This document shows positions 24,731 through 32,211 of a DNA stretch of 38,827 nt, one piece after another; positions within the stretch are counted from its first letter, which is position 1, and each line of letters starts with the position of its first letter. The notes below the pieces were generated by a model. That model saw nothing but the letters and a program-made list of their open reading frames with translations. It was not told the origin of the DNA and searched no databases. Position numbers and translations under genes: made by a program. The stretch spans positions 8,009 through 46,835 of the forward strand of contig PLDF01000202.1 of assembly GCA_003135055.1 (NCBI GenBank). The letters run 5' to 3'. Source of the stretch: Bryobacterales bacterium (lineage in GTDB: Bacteria; Acidobacteriota; Terriglobia; Bryobacterales; Bryobacteraceae).

Positions 24731-25489
24731 ATGGCATCCCCCGCACAGTTGACCGCAAACATCGCCAACGCTCAGAAATCCACCGGTCCCACAACCGAAA
24801 AAGGCAAGCATCGCACCCGCCTCAACGCTTATCGTCACGGCCTCACCGGCCAAATCTGTCTTCTCACCGCCGATGAGCACCAAGCCTTCGACCAACACTG
24901 CACCGGCATCCGCGAATCCCTCGAACCCGTGGGCGCGCTGGAAACCGAACTGGCCCAATCCATCGCCGAAGACCATTGGCGCCTCAAACGGGCCCGCGCC
25001 ATCGAAACTGGCATTTTCGCTGCTGGCGTGCTCGGTCAACTGGGCCACCCCTACGGGGGAATTAGAGAAGACGCCGCCCAGGTTCCCATTGACGAAGCGC
25101 TATCGAAAGCCCACACCTGGATCGCCAAAAGCGAAAATTTCCAGCTTCTGGCTCTCTATGAGCAGCGCATACACCGCGCAATTGAAAAGAACATGGCGCA
25201 GCTCCGTACCCTGCGGGCCGAACGCAAAGCCGTCCATCAACAGGCGCTCGAAGAAGCCCAACTGTTGGCCCAGCTTGCCTATAGCAAGGGCGAAAAGTAC
25301 GATCCGGCGCGCGACTTCCCGCCGGAAATATTGCAAATTGGCTCAGATTTTTCGAGCGCCGGCATCCGCCGCCTCGTCAGTCTAAATCAACGCCTGAATG
25401 AAGCCCGCCGTTGTGCCCACGTTGTTCCAAAAACTAGTGGCGCGGGATTGGCCTGCGAATCTACCGGATCGGTAATCCCCGCCGCATAA
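24731..25489 (+). CDS. STGP-type paralogous protein of unknown function
   Basis: 252 residues. The N-terminus (ANIANAQKSTGPTTEKGKHR, then NAYRHGLTG) is the signature of a family with many copies per genome in Acidobacteria and some Planctomycetes. The rest is strongly helical: ETELAQSIAEDHWRLKRARA and RIHRAIEKNMAQLRTLRAER could form coiled coils. No enzyme motif, signal peptide or membrane segment is visible. The family's copy number and its location next to palindromic repeats suggest some link to mobile or repeated DNA, but that is speculation. The stop is the first TAA of a 12-bp repeat that offers three more in frame. Confidence 0.75.
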   Translation: MASPAQLTANIANAQKSTGPTTEKGKHRTRLNAYRHGLTGQICLLTADEHQAFDQHCTGIRESLEPVGALETELAQSIAEDHWRLKRARAIETGIFAAGVLGQLGHPYGGIREDAAQVPIDEALSKAHTWIAKSENFQLLALYEQRIHRAIEKNMAQLRTLRAERKAVHQQALEEAQLLAQLAYSKGEKYDPARDFPPEILQIGSDFSSAGIRRLVSLNQRLNEARRCAHVVPKTSGAGLACESTGSVIPAA

Positions 25490-25526
25490 ACCGCCGCATA
25501 AACCGCCGCATAAACCGCCGTATAAA
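25479..25526 (+). repeat. 12-bp tandem repeat, four units, each with an in-frame TAA
   Basis: CCGCCGCATAAA three times, then CCGCCGTATAAA. Because the unit is 12 bases, the TAA at 25487 is repeated in the same frame at 25499, 25511 and 25523, followed by ATG TAG. Confidence 0.9.
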
Positions 25527-25530
25527 TGTA

Positions 25531-25575
25531 GACAGAGCCGCGACCGTAATGTAAGGGAGCGATATCGCGGCCGGC
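25531..25575. repeat. Dispersed repeat, copy 2 (ACAGAGCC-ACCGT family)
   Basis: Matches 2431-2475 (see there). Here the stem GCCGCGA/TCGCGGC is perfect, around a loop containing AAGGGAGCG. Confidence 0.55.
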
Positions 25576-25705
25576 CGGTTCGACGTTGCCCCAATAGAAG
25601 CCCCAATAGAAATAGACCAGCACCCAAGTTCACTGCAGCCTGATGAAATTCTGTGGCGCCGGCTCACCGTCCCCACGCGATCTTTGACATCCGAATAACC
25701 ACCCA

Positions 25706-25730
25706 TGGGACAGACGCATCATCTGTCCCA
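25706..25730. repeat. Hairpin downstream of the response-regulator gene
   Basis: TGGGACAGA, loop CGCATCA, TCTGTCCCA: nine paired bases. A related GACAGGCC/GGCCTGTC element is at 37548-37567. It lies 63 bases past the regulator's stop and lacks a T-run, so repeat fits better than terminator. Confidence 0.55.
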
Positions 25731-25792
25731 CCCAGCCCACCTGAAATGGCGGGCCTAAGCCCACCTGGCCTACCCCTCCCCTACGCTCGCGG

Positions 25793-26476
25793 CTACTCGC
25801 TGCCGGGCTTCCCGATGGAGGCTTCCACCGCGACGCGTACCAGTTGGCCGCGGGTCCTCACGTTGGTTTTTTCGAAGAGCTGCTGCAAGGTAGATTTCAC
25901 CGCCCCTTCCGTGACGCCGAGGCGGGCTGCGATCTTTAAGTTGGTCAACCCTTCCAGCACGCCCGCCAGAACCTGCTTCTCGCGCTCTGTCAGCGCATTC
26001 TGAAAGCTTCGATCCGCGACGATGGGCGCGCGGGCGGCGAGGTACTGAATCACTTGCCGGTCGACCCACGCGTCTCCCGCCGCCACCATTCGGATGGCCC
26101 TCAGCAGCGAGCCAACCGGATTGTGCTTGAGAAAGATTCCAGCGGCGCCCTGCTGCAAGACCTCCGACGACTGGGCCGCGTCGATTGCCCCGGTGACGAT
26201 GAGGATCTTGCCTGCGTAACCGGCGCCCCGGGCCAGCCGGACCACTTCGCCGCCCCGCAGATCGGGCAGGTTGAAATCCAGCAACACGAGCTCGACCGGC
26301 GTCCGGCTGATGAATTCCAGCGCCTCCTGCGCCGTCCCGCATTGCCCAACCACATCGAAATCCGGCTCGGACGACAACAAGCGGCCGAGGCTCTCGCGGA
26401 AGAGTACGTGATCGTCGACTAATAGAAGGCCGATGCGCTCCACGTGCGCCGAAGAATTTGGTTCCGGAGGTTTCAC
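25793..26476 (-). CDS. NarL/LuxR-type response regulator
   Basis: 227 residues, a cytoplasmic transcription regulator. The receiver domain has the acidic pair Asp21-Asp22 (LLLVDDH), the phosphate acceptor Asp67 (LVLLDFNLPD), a Thr in IVTGA and Lys117 (IFLKHN). The HTH domain begins near residue 160 (LTEREKQVLAGVLEGLTNLK) and includes the recognition helix in VTEGAVKSTLQQLFEKT. The start is GTG 26476, or GTG 26443; neither has a good ribosome site. No histidine kinase is adjacent. It is divergent from the RND permease gene with 228 bases between, so control of that gene is possible but not shown. Confidence 0.9.
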   Translation of the reverse strand: MKPPEPNSSAHVERIGLLLVDDHVLFRESLGRLLSSEPDFDVVGQCGTAQEALEFISRTPVELVLLDFNLPDLRGGEVVRLARGAGYAGKILIVTGAIDAAQSSEVLQQGAAGIFLKHNPVGSLLRAIRMVAAGDAWVDRQVIQYLAARAPIVADRSFQNALTEREKQVLAGVLEGLTNLKIAARLGVTEGAVKSTLQQLFEKTNVRTRGQLVRVAVEASIGKPGSE

Positions 26477-26704
26477 TGAAGGGTCAACTCAAAGGTTAAG
26501 AGCCGAACCCGACGTCCGCCAAGCGATTCAGCCAAAAGATTCGGAGCATCGCCAGAAGATAGCCGGGCCATCCGAACGATCCAATTTCGCAATCGAATGG
26601 CGTCACGCAAAACGCACTGAAAGATAGGTGGCGGCCTCAGCGGACCGCCAGCTACATTCGTCTTCAGAGACCTTCCGTCTCGTCTTCACGGTTCCAGTTC
26701 CCCC

Positions 26705-29700
26705 ATGATCCGGCGACTCGTCGATTTTGCCCTGAACAACCGGCTGCTCATCGCGGCCATTGGTGTTCTGCTGTTCGCCTGGGGAGTCATTTCGTTCCGC
26801 AATCTGCCGATCGAAGCTTATCCCGATGTCGCCAACAACTATGTTCAGGTGATCACGCAGTGGCCGGGCCGCGCGGCGGAAGAGGTGGAGCAGCAGGTGA
26901 CCATCCCGGTCGAGATCGTGATGAACGGGCTGCCGCATCTGGAGCATCTGCGTTCCACGTCGCTCTCGGGGCTGTCCAGCCTGATGCTGATCTTCGACGA
27001 CGATTCCGACAACGATTGGAATCGCCAGAAGGTGCTGGAGCGGCTCTCGTCGGTGACCCTCCCGGATAACCTTCAACCGCAGATCGGCACCGACTATAGC
27101 CCGGTGGGCCAGATCTTCTGGTACACGCTGAAGAGCGTCAACCCCTCATACGACTTGATGGAGTTGAAGGCGCTCGAAGACTGGGTGCTCGAGAAGCAAT
27201 TCAAGTCCGTTGCCAACGTAGTGGACGTCGCCAGCTTCGGCGGAAGCACTAAGGAGTACCAGGTTCAGATCGATCCGGACAAGCTGGTTTCTTACGGGCT
27301 CGGCATGAGTCAAGTGGAGCAGCAGCTCGCCAACAACAACGTAAATGCGGGCGGCAGCTTCATCCAGGAGGGCTTGCAGCAGGTCAACGTACGGTCCATC
27401 GGCCTGTTCGAACACGTGGACGATATCGGGCAAACGGTACTCAAGACGCAGAACGGAACGCCGGTGCGCATCGCGGATATCGCGAGGGTGGTGCAAGGGC
27501 CGAAGATCCGCTTGGGGCGCATTGGAAAGGCGATTCACCGCGCCGATGGAAAGATTCTCGACAACGACGATGTGATAGAGGGCATCGTTCTGCTGCGCAA
27601 GGGCTCGAATTCCGATTCGACGCTCGATGCCCTTCACGACAAAGTCAAGGAGCTGAACGAGCACATTCTGCCGAAAGGCGTGACCGTGGTTCCCTTCCTC
27701 GACCGCAGCGACCTGGTGCATTTAACCACCGAAACCGTGCTGCACAACCTGAAGGACGGCATCATTCTGGTGGCGCTGATTCTGTTTCTTTTTCTGGGAA
27801 ACATTCGCGGCGCGCTGATCGTGGCGATTACCATTCCGTTTTCGCTGCTATTCGCGTCCATCTGCCTCGACCTGCGACACATCCCGGCCAACCTGCTATC
27901 GTTGGGCGCTCTCGATTTCGGCATGGTAGTGGATGGGGCCGTGGTGATGATTGAGAATATCGTGCGCCATCTCAACCGCACCGGCGACAGCCGCCCCATG
28001 CTGGAGCGCATTCGCGAGGCGACGCACGAAGTGCAGCGGCCGGTATTTTACGCGATCGGCATCATCATCACCGCGTACCTGCCCATCTTCACCTTGCAGA
28101 GCGTGGAAGGGCGCCTGTTCAAGCCGATGGCGTGGACGGTGGCGTTCGCGCTGTTGGGCGCGCTGACCTTCTCCATGATCGTGGCGCCGGTGCTGGCAAG
28201 TTTCCTGTTCCGCCGCGACGCGAAAGAGTGGAATAATCCCGCGTTGCATTGGCTAACGGAGCGCTACCGCGCCGCGGTTCGCATGGCGATTCGATTACGC
28301 TGGATCACCGTTGGAGTTGGGGTTGCGAGCGTGGTGGCGGCGGCGTTCTTGGCGAGCAGCGGCATCATCGGCTCGGAGTTTCTGCCGCACCTCGACGAAG
28401 GCGCTATCTGGGCGCGCGGCACGTTGGCGCCCAGCACCGGGCCGGACGAGGGTACGCGCCTGATGAACCAGGCCCGCATCGTTCTGGCCACTTTTCCGGA
28501 AGTCACGCAGGTGGTTTCGCAGGTGGGCAGGCCCGACGACGGCACCGATACGACGGGATTCTTCAACACCGAATACTTCGTCGATTTGAAGCCCAAGAAG
28601 CAATGGCGGCGCGTATTTCGCGAAGATAAGGTGGAACTGATCGCAGCCATGGACCGGGAGTTGGAGAAGCTGCCGGGCGTGCTGTGGAACTTCTCGCAGC
28701 CCATTTCCGATAACATGGAAGAGGCCGTGAGCGGCGTCAAGGGCGAACTGGCAATCAAGATCTATGGAACCGAGTTGAAGCTGCTGGAGCAAACCGGCGA
28801 CCAGATCGTAAAGGTAATGAGCGGCATCCGCGGAGTGGAAGATCTCGGCCTGTTCCGGGTGATCGGGCAGCCCAATCTGAATTTCACCGTGAACCGGCCG
28901 CAAGCCGCGCGATACGGCCTCAATGTGGCGGACGTTCAGGACGCGATACAAACGGCGGTGGGCGGCAATGCGGTAAGCCAGGTGCTCGACGGAGAGCAGA
29001 GGTTCGACCTGGTGCCGCGCTATCAGGCGCCATACCGCGATACTCGCGAAGCCATTGAGAACGTGCGGCTGCTTGCGCCCACCGGCGAGCGCGTTTCACT
29101 GGCGCAGCTTTGTAAAGTGGCGACGCTCGATGGCGCCTCGGAAATCTACCGCGAGGGAAACTACCGCTACGTGGCCATCAAATACAGCGTCCGCGGCCGC
29201 GACCTGGGCAGCACGGTGGAGGAAGCGATCAAAAAAGTAGACCGCCAGGTGAAGCTGCCCGAAGGCTACAGCATCAATTGGGCGGGTGAATATGCCAGCC
29301 AGCAGCGGTCGCAGAAGCGCCTCGCGATCGTGCTTCCCATCACGATATTGGTGATCTTCATCATCCTATACACCATGTTCCATTCCTTCAAATGGGCAGC
29401 CCTGATGCTGGTGAACATGGCCATGGCGCCACTGGGCGGCCTTTTGGCGTTATACGTGACGGGCACGCACTTCAGCGTGTCGTCCGGCGTGGGATTTCTG
29501 GCGCTCTTCGGCGTGTGCGTGCAGACCGGCGTGATCATGCTGGAATACATCAACCAGCTTCGCGTGCGCGGCCGGTCGGTGGTGGATGCGGCGGTGGAGG
29601 GCGCGGTATTGCGGCTGCGCCCGATCATGATGACCACGCTGGTGGCTACGTTGGGGCTGTTGCCGGCGGCGCTGTCGCACGCCATCGGGTCGGATTCGCA

Positions 29701-29839
29701 GCGGCCGTTCGCGATCGTGATCGTGGGCGGGCTGATGGTGGCGATGCTGATGAATATTTTCCTGCTGCCGGCGCTGTATGTGTGGGTGGCCAGGGATCGG
29801 GATGTGTTGCCTGATCTGGAACCGGGGTTTGAGGGATAG
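26705..29839 (+). CDS. HME-RND heavy-metal efflux permease, CzcA-like
   Basis: 1044 residues, the full size of an inner-membrane RND pump that exports metal ions through the envelope using the proton gradient. The first membrane helix is at residues 12-30. The fourth carries GALDFGMVVDGAVVMIEN (Asp404, Asp410, Glu417), the DFGx3Dx6E pattern tied to Zn/Co/Cd-type transporters. Two periplasmic halves follow each cluster of helices, and LVATLGLLPAAL sits in the expected late helix. Pumps of this type need a membrane-fusion protein and an outer-membrane channel; neither is next to it, so they must be coded elsewhere. The ATG has no clear ribosome site. The last 18 codons resemble those of the ORF at 30771-31079. 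Confidence 0.92.
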   Translation: MIRRLVDFALNNRLLIAAIGVLLFAWGVISFRNLPIEAYPDVANNYVQVITQWPGRAAEEVEQQVTIPVEIVMNGLPHLEHLRSTSLSGLSSLMLIFDDDSDNDWNRQKVLERLSSVTLPDNLQPQIGTDYSPVGQIFWYTLKSVNPSYDLMELKALEDWVLEKQFKSVANVVDVASFGGSTKEYQVQIDPDKLVSYGLGMSQVEQQLANNNVNAGGSFIQEGLQQVNVRSIGLFEHVDDIGQTVLKTQNGTPVRIADIARVVQGPKIRLGRIGKAIHRADGKILDNDDVIEGIVLLRKGSNSDSTLDALHDKVKELNEHILPKGVTVVPFLDRSDLVHLTTETVLHNLKDGIILVALILFLFLGNIRGALIVAITIPFSLLFASICLDLRHIPANLLSLGALDFGMVVDGAVVMIENIVRHLNRTGDSRPMLERIREATHEVQRPVFYAIGIIITAYLPIFTLQSVEGRLFKPMAWTVAFALLGALTFSMIVAPVLASFLFRRDAKEWNNPALHWLTERYRAAVRMAIRLRWITVGVGVASVVAAAFLASSGIIGSEFLPHLDEGAIWARGTLAPSTGPDEGTRLMNQARIVLATFPEVTQVVSQVGRPDDGTDTTGFFNTEYFVDLKPKKQWRRVFREDKVELIAAMDRELEKLPGVLWNFSQPISDNMEEAVSGVKGELAIKIYGTELKLLEQTGDQIVKVMSGIRGVEDLGLFRVIGQPNLNFTVNRPQAARYGLNVADVQDAIQTAVGGNAVSQVLDGEQRFDLVPRYQAPYRDTREAIENVRLLAPTGERVSLAQLCKVATLDGASEIYREGNYRYVAIKYSVRGRDLGSTVEEAIKKVDRQVKLPEGYSINWAGEYASQQRSQKRLAIVLPITILVIFIILYTMFHSFKWAALMLVNMAMAPLGGLLALYVTGTHFSVSSGVGFLALFGVCVQTGVIMLEYINQLRVRGRSVVDAAVEGAVLRLRPIMMTTLVATLGLLPAALSHAIGSDSQRPFAIVIVGGLMVAMLMNIFLLPALYVWVARDRDVLPDLEPGFEG

Positions 29840-30016
29840 CCTGCCATATATAAGCATTCCGACCGGGCTGGGCGTATATTGTCGGCCGGGAAGTCAAATG
29901 GAAATCCGGATACCGGCGAATGAGGAAACTCCACGAGCGGAGACCCGTTACTTTCCTTCTTGAGTCCGGAACATTTTAAATTTGCTTGGGAACCGCTGTG
30001 GGGTTTGGTTTTTCAC

Positions 30017-30721
30017 ATGAACCAATTCGATTACAACATACTGCTTTACCTGAATCACATCACGCAACATTCGCCGATCCTGACTAAAGTATTCCTGCAG
30101 ATCTACGATAACGACATGAAAACCGGGCTGTTCGTCGCGCTGCTTTGGTGGGCATGGTTCGATGCCGGCGACATCGCCCATCGGCACGAGATCCACGAAA
30201 AGGTCGTGGCAGGCATTCTCGGCAGCTTGGTGTGCATCGTCGTCGTGCGGCTGATGTTGGTTCTGCTTCCGTTCCGGCCCAGGCCAATGACCGTGCCGAT
30301 GTATGGTTTGAATTTCCAAATGCCCGCGGAAGGCTGGGTGGCGTGGAGCTCATTTCCCAGCGACCATGCGGCGTTGTTCTTCTTGCTCACAGTCTGCCTC
30401 TTCAGCGTTTCTCGAATACTGGGGTCTATCGCCCTGGCCGATACCATCTTCTTGATTTGCTTGCCCAGAGTCGTCCTGGGAGTCCACTATCCGACGGATA
30501 TCGTTTGCGGAGCCTTCATAGGCATTGCCGCGGGTTACCTGGTTCTCTGGAAACGCGTCCGCGTCCCTATCTCGAAACCTATGCTGCAGTGGATGAACGC
30601 CCATCCTCCTTCCTTTTACGCCAGCGCCTTCCTGGTTACTTTCCTGTTTGCCCAAGTGTTTTGGCCGGTAACTCAAATCATAATTAAATTAAAGAGGCTT
30701 GTTATGGTCTTGATCAAATGA
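30017..30721 (+). CDS. PAP2-type membrane phosphatase
   Basis: 234 residues from the ATG at 30017; a TTG at 29960 would add 19 residues without visible support. About six membrane helices. The three PAP2 motifs are present in shortened form: FRPRP (for KxxxxxxRP), SSFPSDHAALF (SDH for the usual SGH) and RVVLGVHYPTD with the catalytic His and its Asp. It likely removes phosphate from lipid phosphates such as undecaprenyl-pyrophosphate or phosphatidate at the membrane. It lies between the end of the RND permease gene and an ORF carrying a relic of that end. Confidence 0.85.
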   Translation: MNQFDYNILLYLNHITQHSPILTKVFLQIYDNDMKTGLFVALLWWAWFDAGDIAHRHEIHEKVVAGILGSLVCIVVVRLMLVLLPFRPRPMTVPMYGLNFQMPAEGWVAWSSFPSDHAALFFLLTVCLFSVSRILGSIALADTIFLICLPRVVLGVHYPTDIVCGAFIGIAAGYLVLWKRVRVPISKPMLQWMNAHPPSFYASAFLVTFLFAQVFWPVTQIIIKLKRLVMVLIK

Positions 30722-30770
30722 TTCCCGAAGTTGCGGTCCTGGCGGCGCGCGCATCTCAGCTATACCACCC

Positions 30771-31079
30771 GTGAGCAAGACTCCCGCCGGTGAGCGCACT
30801 GGCAAGCATTACATAAAAGGTCGGAAGACGATCGCCGGCGACGGCTCTACGGTGACCGTCATGGACCTTGACGCCCAAACCGGGACGGCCATCGATAAGA
30901 CAAAGAAGACGTACTCGGTGAAGGCGTTTAGCGAGCTCGTCGGTAAATCTGCCGCGGCAGGCATAAGCATACATCCGGACGTCAAGAGGACCGGCCGGCA
31001 CAAGAACATCAACGGCTTCGACACGGTGGCGAGGGATCCGGATGCGTTGCCGGAATTGGAACCGGCGGTTGAAAGCTAA
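30771..31079 (+). CDS. Small chimeric ORF: DUF4412-like piece plus RND-permease tail
   Basis: 102 residues from a GTG preceded at four bases by TATACC. Residues 10-60 (YIKGRKTIAGDGSTVTVMD, then AIDKTKKTYSVKAF) and 72-84 (KRTGRHKNINGFDT) resemble the middle of secreted DUF4412-like proteins, but the signal peptide and the rest are missing. The last 17 residues (VARDPDALPELEPAVES) match the end of the permease at 29839 (VARDRDVLPDLEPGFEG): 11 of 17 residues, and about three quarters of 54 bases including the stop. It is probably a fusion left by rearrangement; expression is unproven. Confidence 0.5.
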   Translation: MSKTPAGERTGKHYIKGRKTIAGDGSTVTVMDLDAQTGTAIDKTKKTYSVKAFSELVGKSAAAGISIHPDVKRTGRHKNINGFDTVARDPDALPELEPAVES

Positions 31080-31270
31080 GCGCCGCCCTTTGGCGGATGG
31101 TTTTCTCTCAAGGCCTGGCGCAGATTGGTTCCGGCCATCTCAAGGCAGTGCTGGATTTCATCGAAATCCTCGACCTTGGTTTGGTCCAACTTGTCCAGGG
31201 AAGCTTGCGCGGATTGGATCTTCAGCGCGCTGTCGGTAATTTTTGCCCGTTCAACTCTGCTCAGTGCCAT
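31076..31270 (-). CDS. Small helical protein, second of a pair
   Basis: 64 residues from the ATG at 31270 (MALSRVERAKITDSALKIQ). It is all helical with charged and Leu/Ile-spaced residues (SLDKLDQTKVEDFDEIQHCL, GTNLRQAL), the look of short acidobacterial proteins that are often conserved but unnamed. Its start lies 20 bases inside the preceding gene, so translation is coupled. A longer frame from 31315 would fully overlap that gene and is less likely. It ends four bases inside the opposite-strand ORF at 31079. Confidence 0.55.
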   Translation of the reverse strand: MALSRVERAKITDSALKIQSAQASLDKLDQTKVEDFDEIQHCLEMAGTNLRQALRENHPPKGGA

Positions 31271-31553
31271 AGCCTGTAGAGCAGCCGTGCGTTTCCAGGT
31301 GGCGCAAGTACACATACTTCGCTTGGTTCTTTTTCTCGTTCGCCATGTGGATCAAAAGGTCGAAGCGATCGCTATCCGGATCGCCGCCGACTATCGCCTG
31401 GAACTGTTGTTCGTGCAGCAGGAGCAATTCCTGGACGGTCTCGCCAAAGGCATCCAAAAGATTCCGGCTCTCGGGACAAAATGCCGGGCCGGACTTGGCC
31501 GCTTCCCGCTTCGGATTCATACCCTGTGCGCTCACGCTTAACGCTCGGCTCAC
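31251..31553 (-). CDS. Small soluble protein, first of a pair
   Basis: 100 residues from a GTG at 31553, chosen because AGGAGG stands four bases upstream; an ATG at 31520 is less supported. The core (NLLDAFGETVQELLLLHEQQ, GDPDSDRFDLLIHMANEKKN, YVYLRHLETHG) is amphipathic helix with no signal peptide or membrane segment. I know it only as an unnamed type of small protein from this group. It overlaps the next gene by 20 bases. Codon use and the strong ribosome site say it is real; function is unknown. Confidence 0.6.
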   Translation of the reverse strand: MSRALSVSAQGMNPKREAAKSGPAFCPESRNLLDAFGETVQELLLLHEQQFQAIVGGDPDSDRFDLLIHMANEKKNQAKYVYLRHLETHGCSTGYGTEQS

Positions 31554-31776
31554 TCGACCTCCTGCCTGCTTATAAGCAATCTTGAGGCCGAATTAGGCGA
31601 CTCTCTCTCACTCCGAACAATTTTCCATTGTTCGTAAAAATCTTAGCATAGCCTCGCCCGGACTGCGATAGCCTCCGCGCCCGCTATTTGCCCGCGATCG
31701 GCATATTTGACACGTTTCGACGATGAGTCGATCGGATCGGTTAAGAAGGGCACGGAAAACCGCCCCGCCCAAAGTG

Positions 31777-31790
31777 ACGAAAGTTTTCGT
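31777..31790. promoter_or_regulatory. Putative BlaI-type operator, upstream dyad
   Basis: ACGAAA-GT-TTTCGT, a perfect 14-bp dyad that overlaps the first base of the -35 hexamer. Its centre is 22 bp, about two helical turns, from the centre of the next dyad. Confidence 0.5.
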
Positions 31791-31819
31791 TGACATTGAC
31801 GAAGCACTTCGTCAATAAT
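31790..31819 (+). promoter_or_regulatory. Promoter of the BlaI-M56 operon
   Basis: TTGACA (31790-31795), an 18-base spacer and AATAAT (31814-31819). The ATG at 31825 comes five bases after the -10, so the transcript likely begins at or next to the start codon; no ribosome site is visible. Confidence 0.65.
31795..31816. promoter_or_regulatory. Putative BlaI-type operator, main dyad
   Basis: ATTGACGAAG-CA-CTTCGTCAAT, a perfect 22-bp palindrome lying between the -35 and -10 hexamers and just ahead of a BlaI-family gene. BlaI/MecI repressors bind such dyads as dimers, so self-repression is the natural reading. Confidence 0.75.
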
Positions 31820-31824
31820 CGATC

Positions 31825-32211
31825 ATGCCAACTAAACCGCCCCGGCCGACCGAAGGGGAGCTGGCCATTTTGCGCGTCTTGTGGGACGGCGGACCAGCTA
31901 CCGTACGGGAGATTCTGCACACTCTCAACGAGACCAAGCCCACCGGATACACCACCGCGCTGAAGCTGCTGCAGATCATGACCGAGAAGGGTCTGGTGGA
32001 GCGCGATGAACGGGTGCGCCCGCAGATTTACCGGCCGAGCTGCCCGCGGGAACAGACTCAGCGGCAACTGGTGCGGGATTTGCTTCACCGCGCTTTTGGC
32101 GGTTCGGTGAGAGCGCTGGTGTTGCAGGCGCTGGCCACGAAGAAATCGTCGCCGGAAGAATTGGCCGCAATGGAAAAACTGCTCGACCGTATGGAAGGAG
32201 ACAAGAAATGA
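31825..32211 (+). CDS. BlaI/MecI/CopY-type transcriptional repressor
   Basis: 128 residues, a winged-helix dimeric repressor. The N-terminal DNA-binding domain shows the family line PTEGELAILRVLWDGGPATV, TGYTTALKLLQIMTEKGLVE and a wing at RPQIYRP. The C-terminal dimer part includes LVRDLLHRAFGGSVRALVLQ and ends SPEELAAMEKLLDRMEGDKK. In known systems a partner sensor peptidase triggers cleavage of the repressor, and that partner follows with a four-base ATGA overlap. Two dyads in its own promoter suggest autoregulation. The inducer is unknown; no beta-lactamase is nearby. Confidence 0.93.
   Translation: MPTKPPRPTEGELAILRVLWDGGPATVREILHTLNETKPTGYTTALKLLQIMTEKGLVERDERVRPQIYRPSCPREQTQRQLVRDLLHRAFGGSVRALVLQALATKKSSPEELAAMEKLLDRMEGDKK

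Noticed and set aside
29840..29959. Possible relic of a TIGR03437-like tail (ISIPTGLG)
   Set aside because: Only a handful of matching residues; too short to separate from chance.
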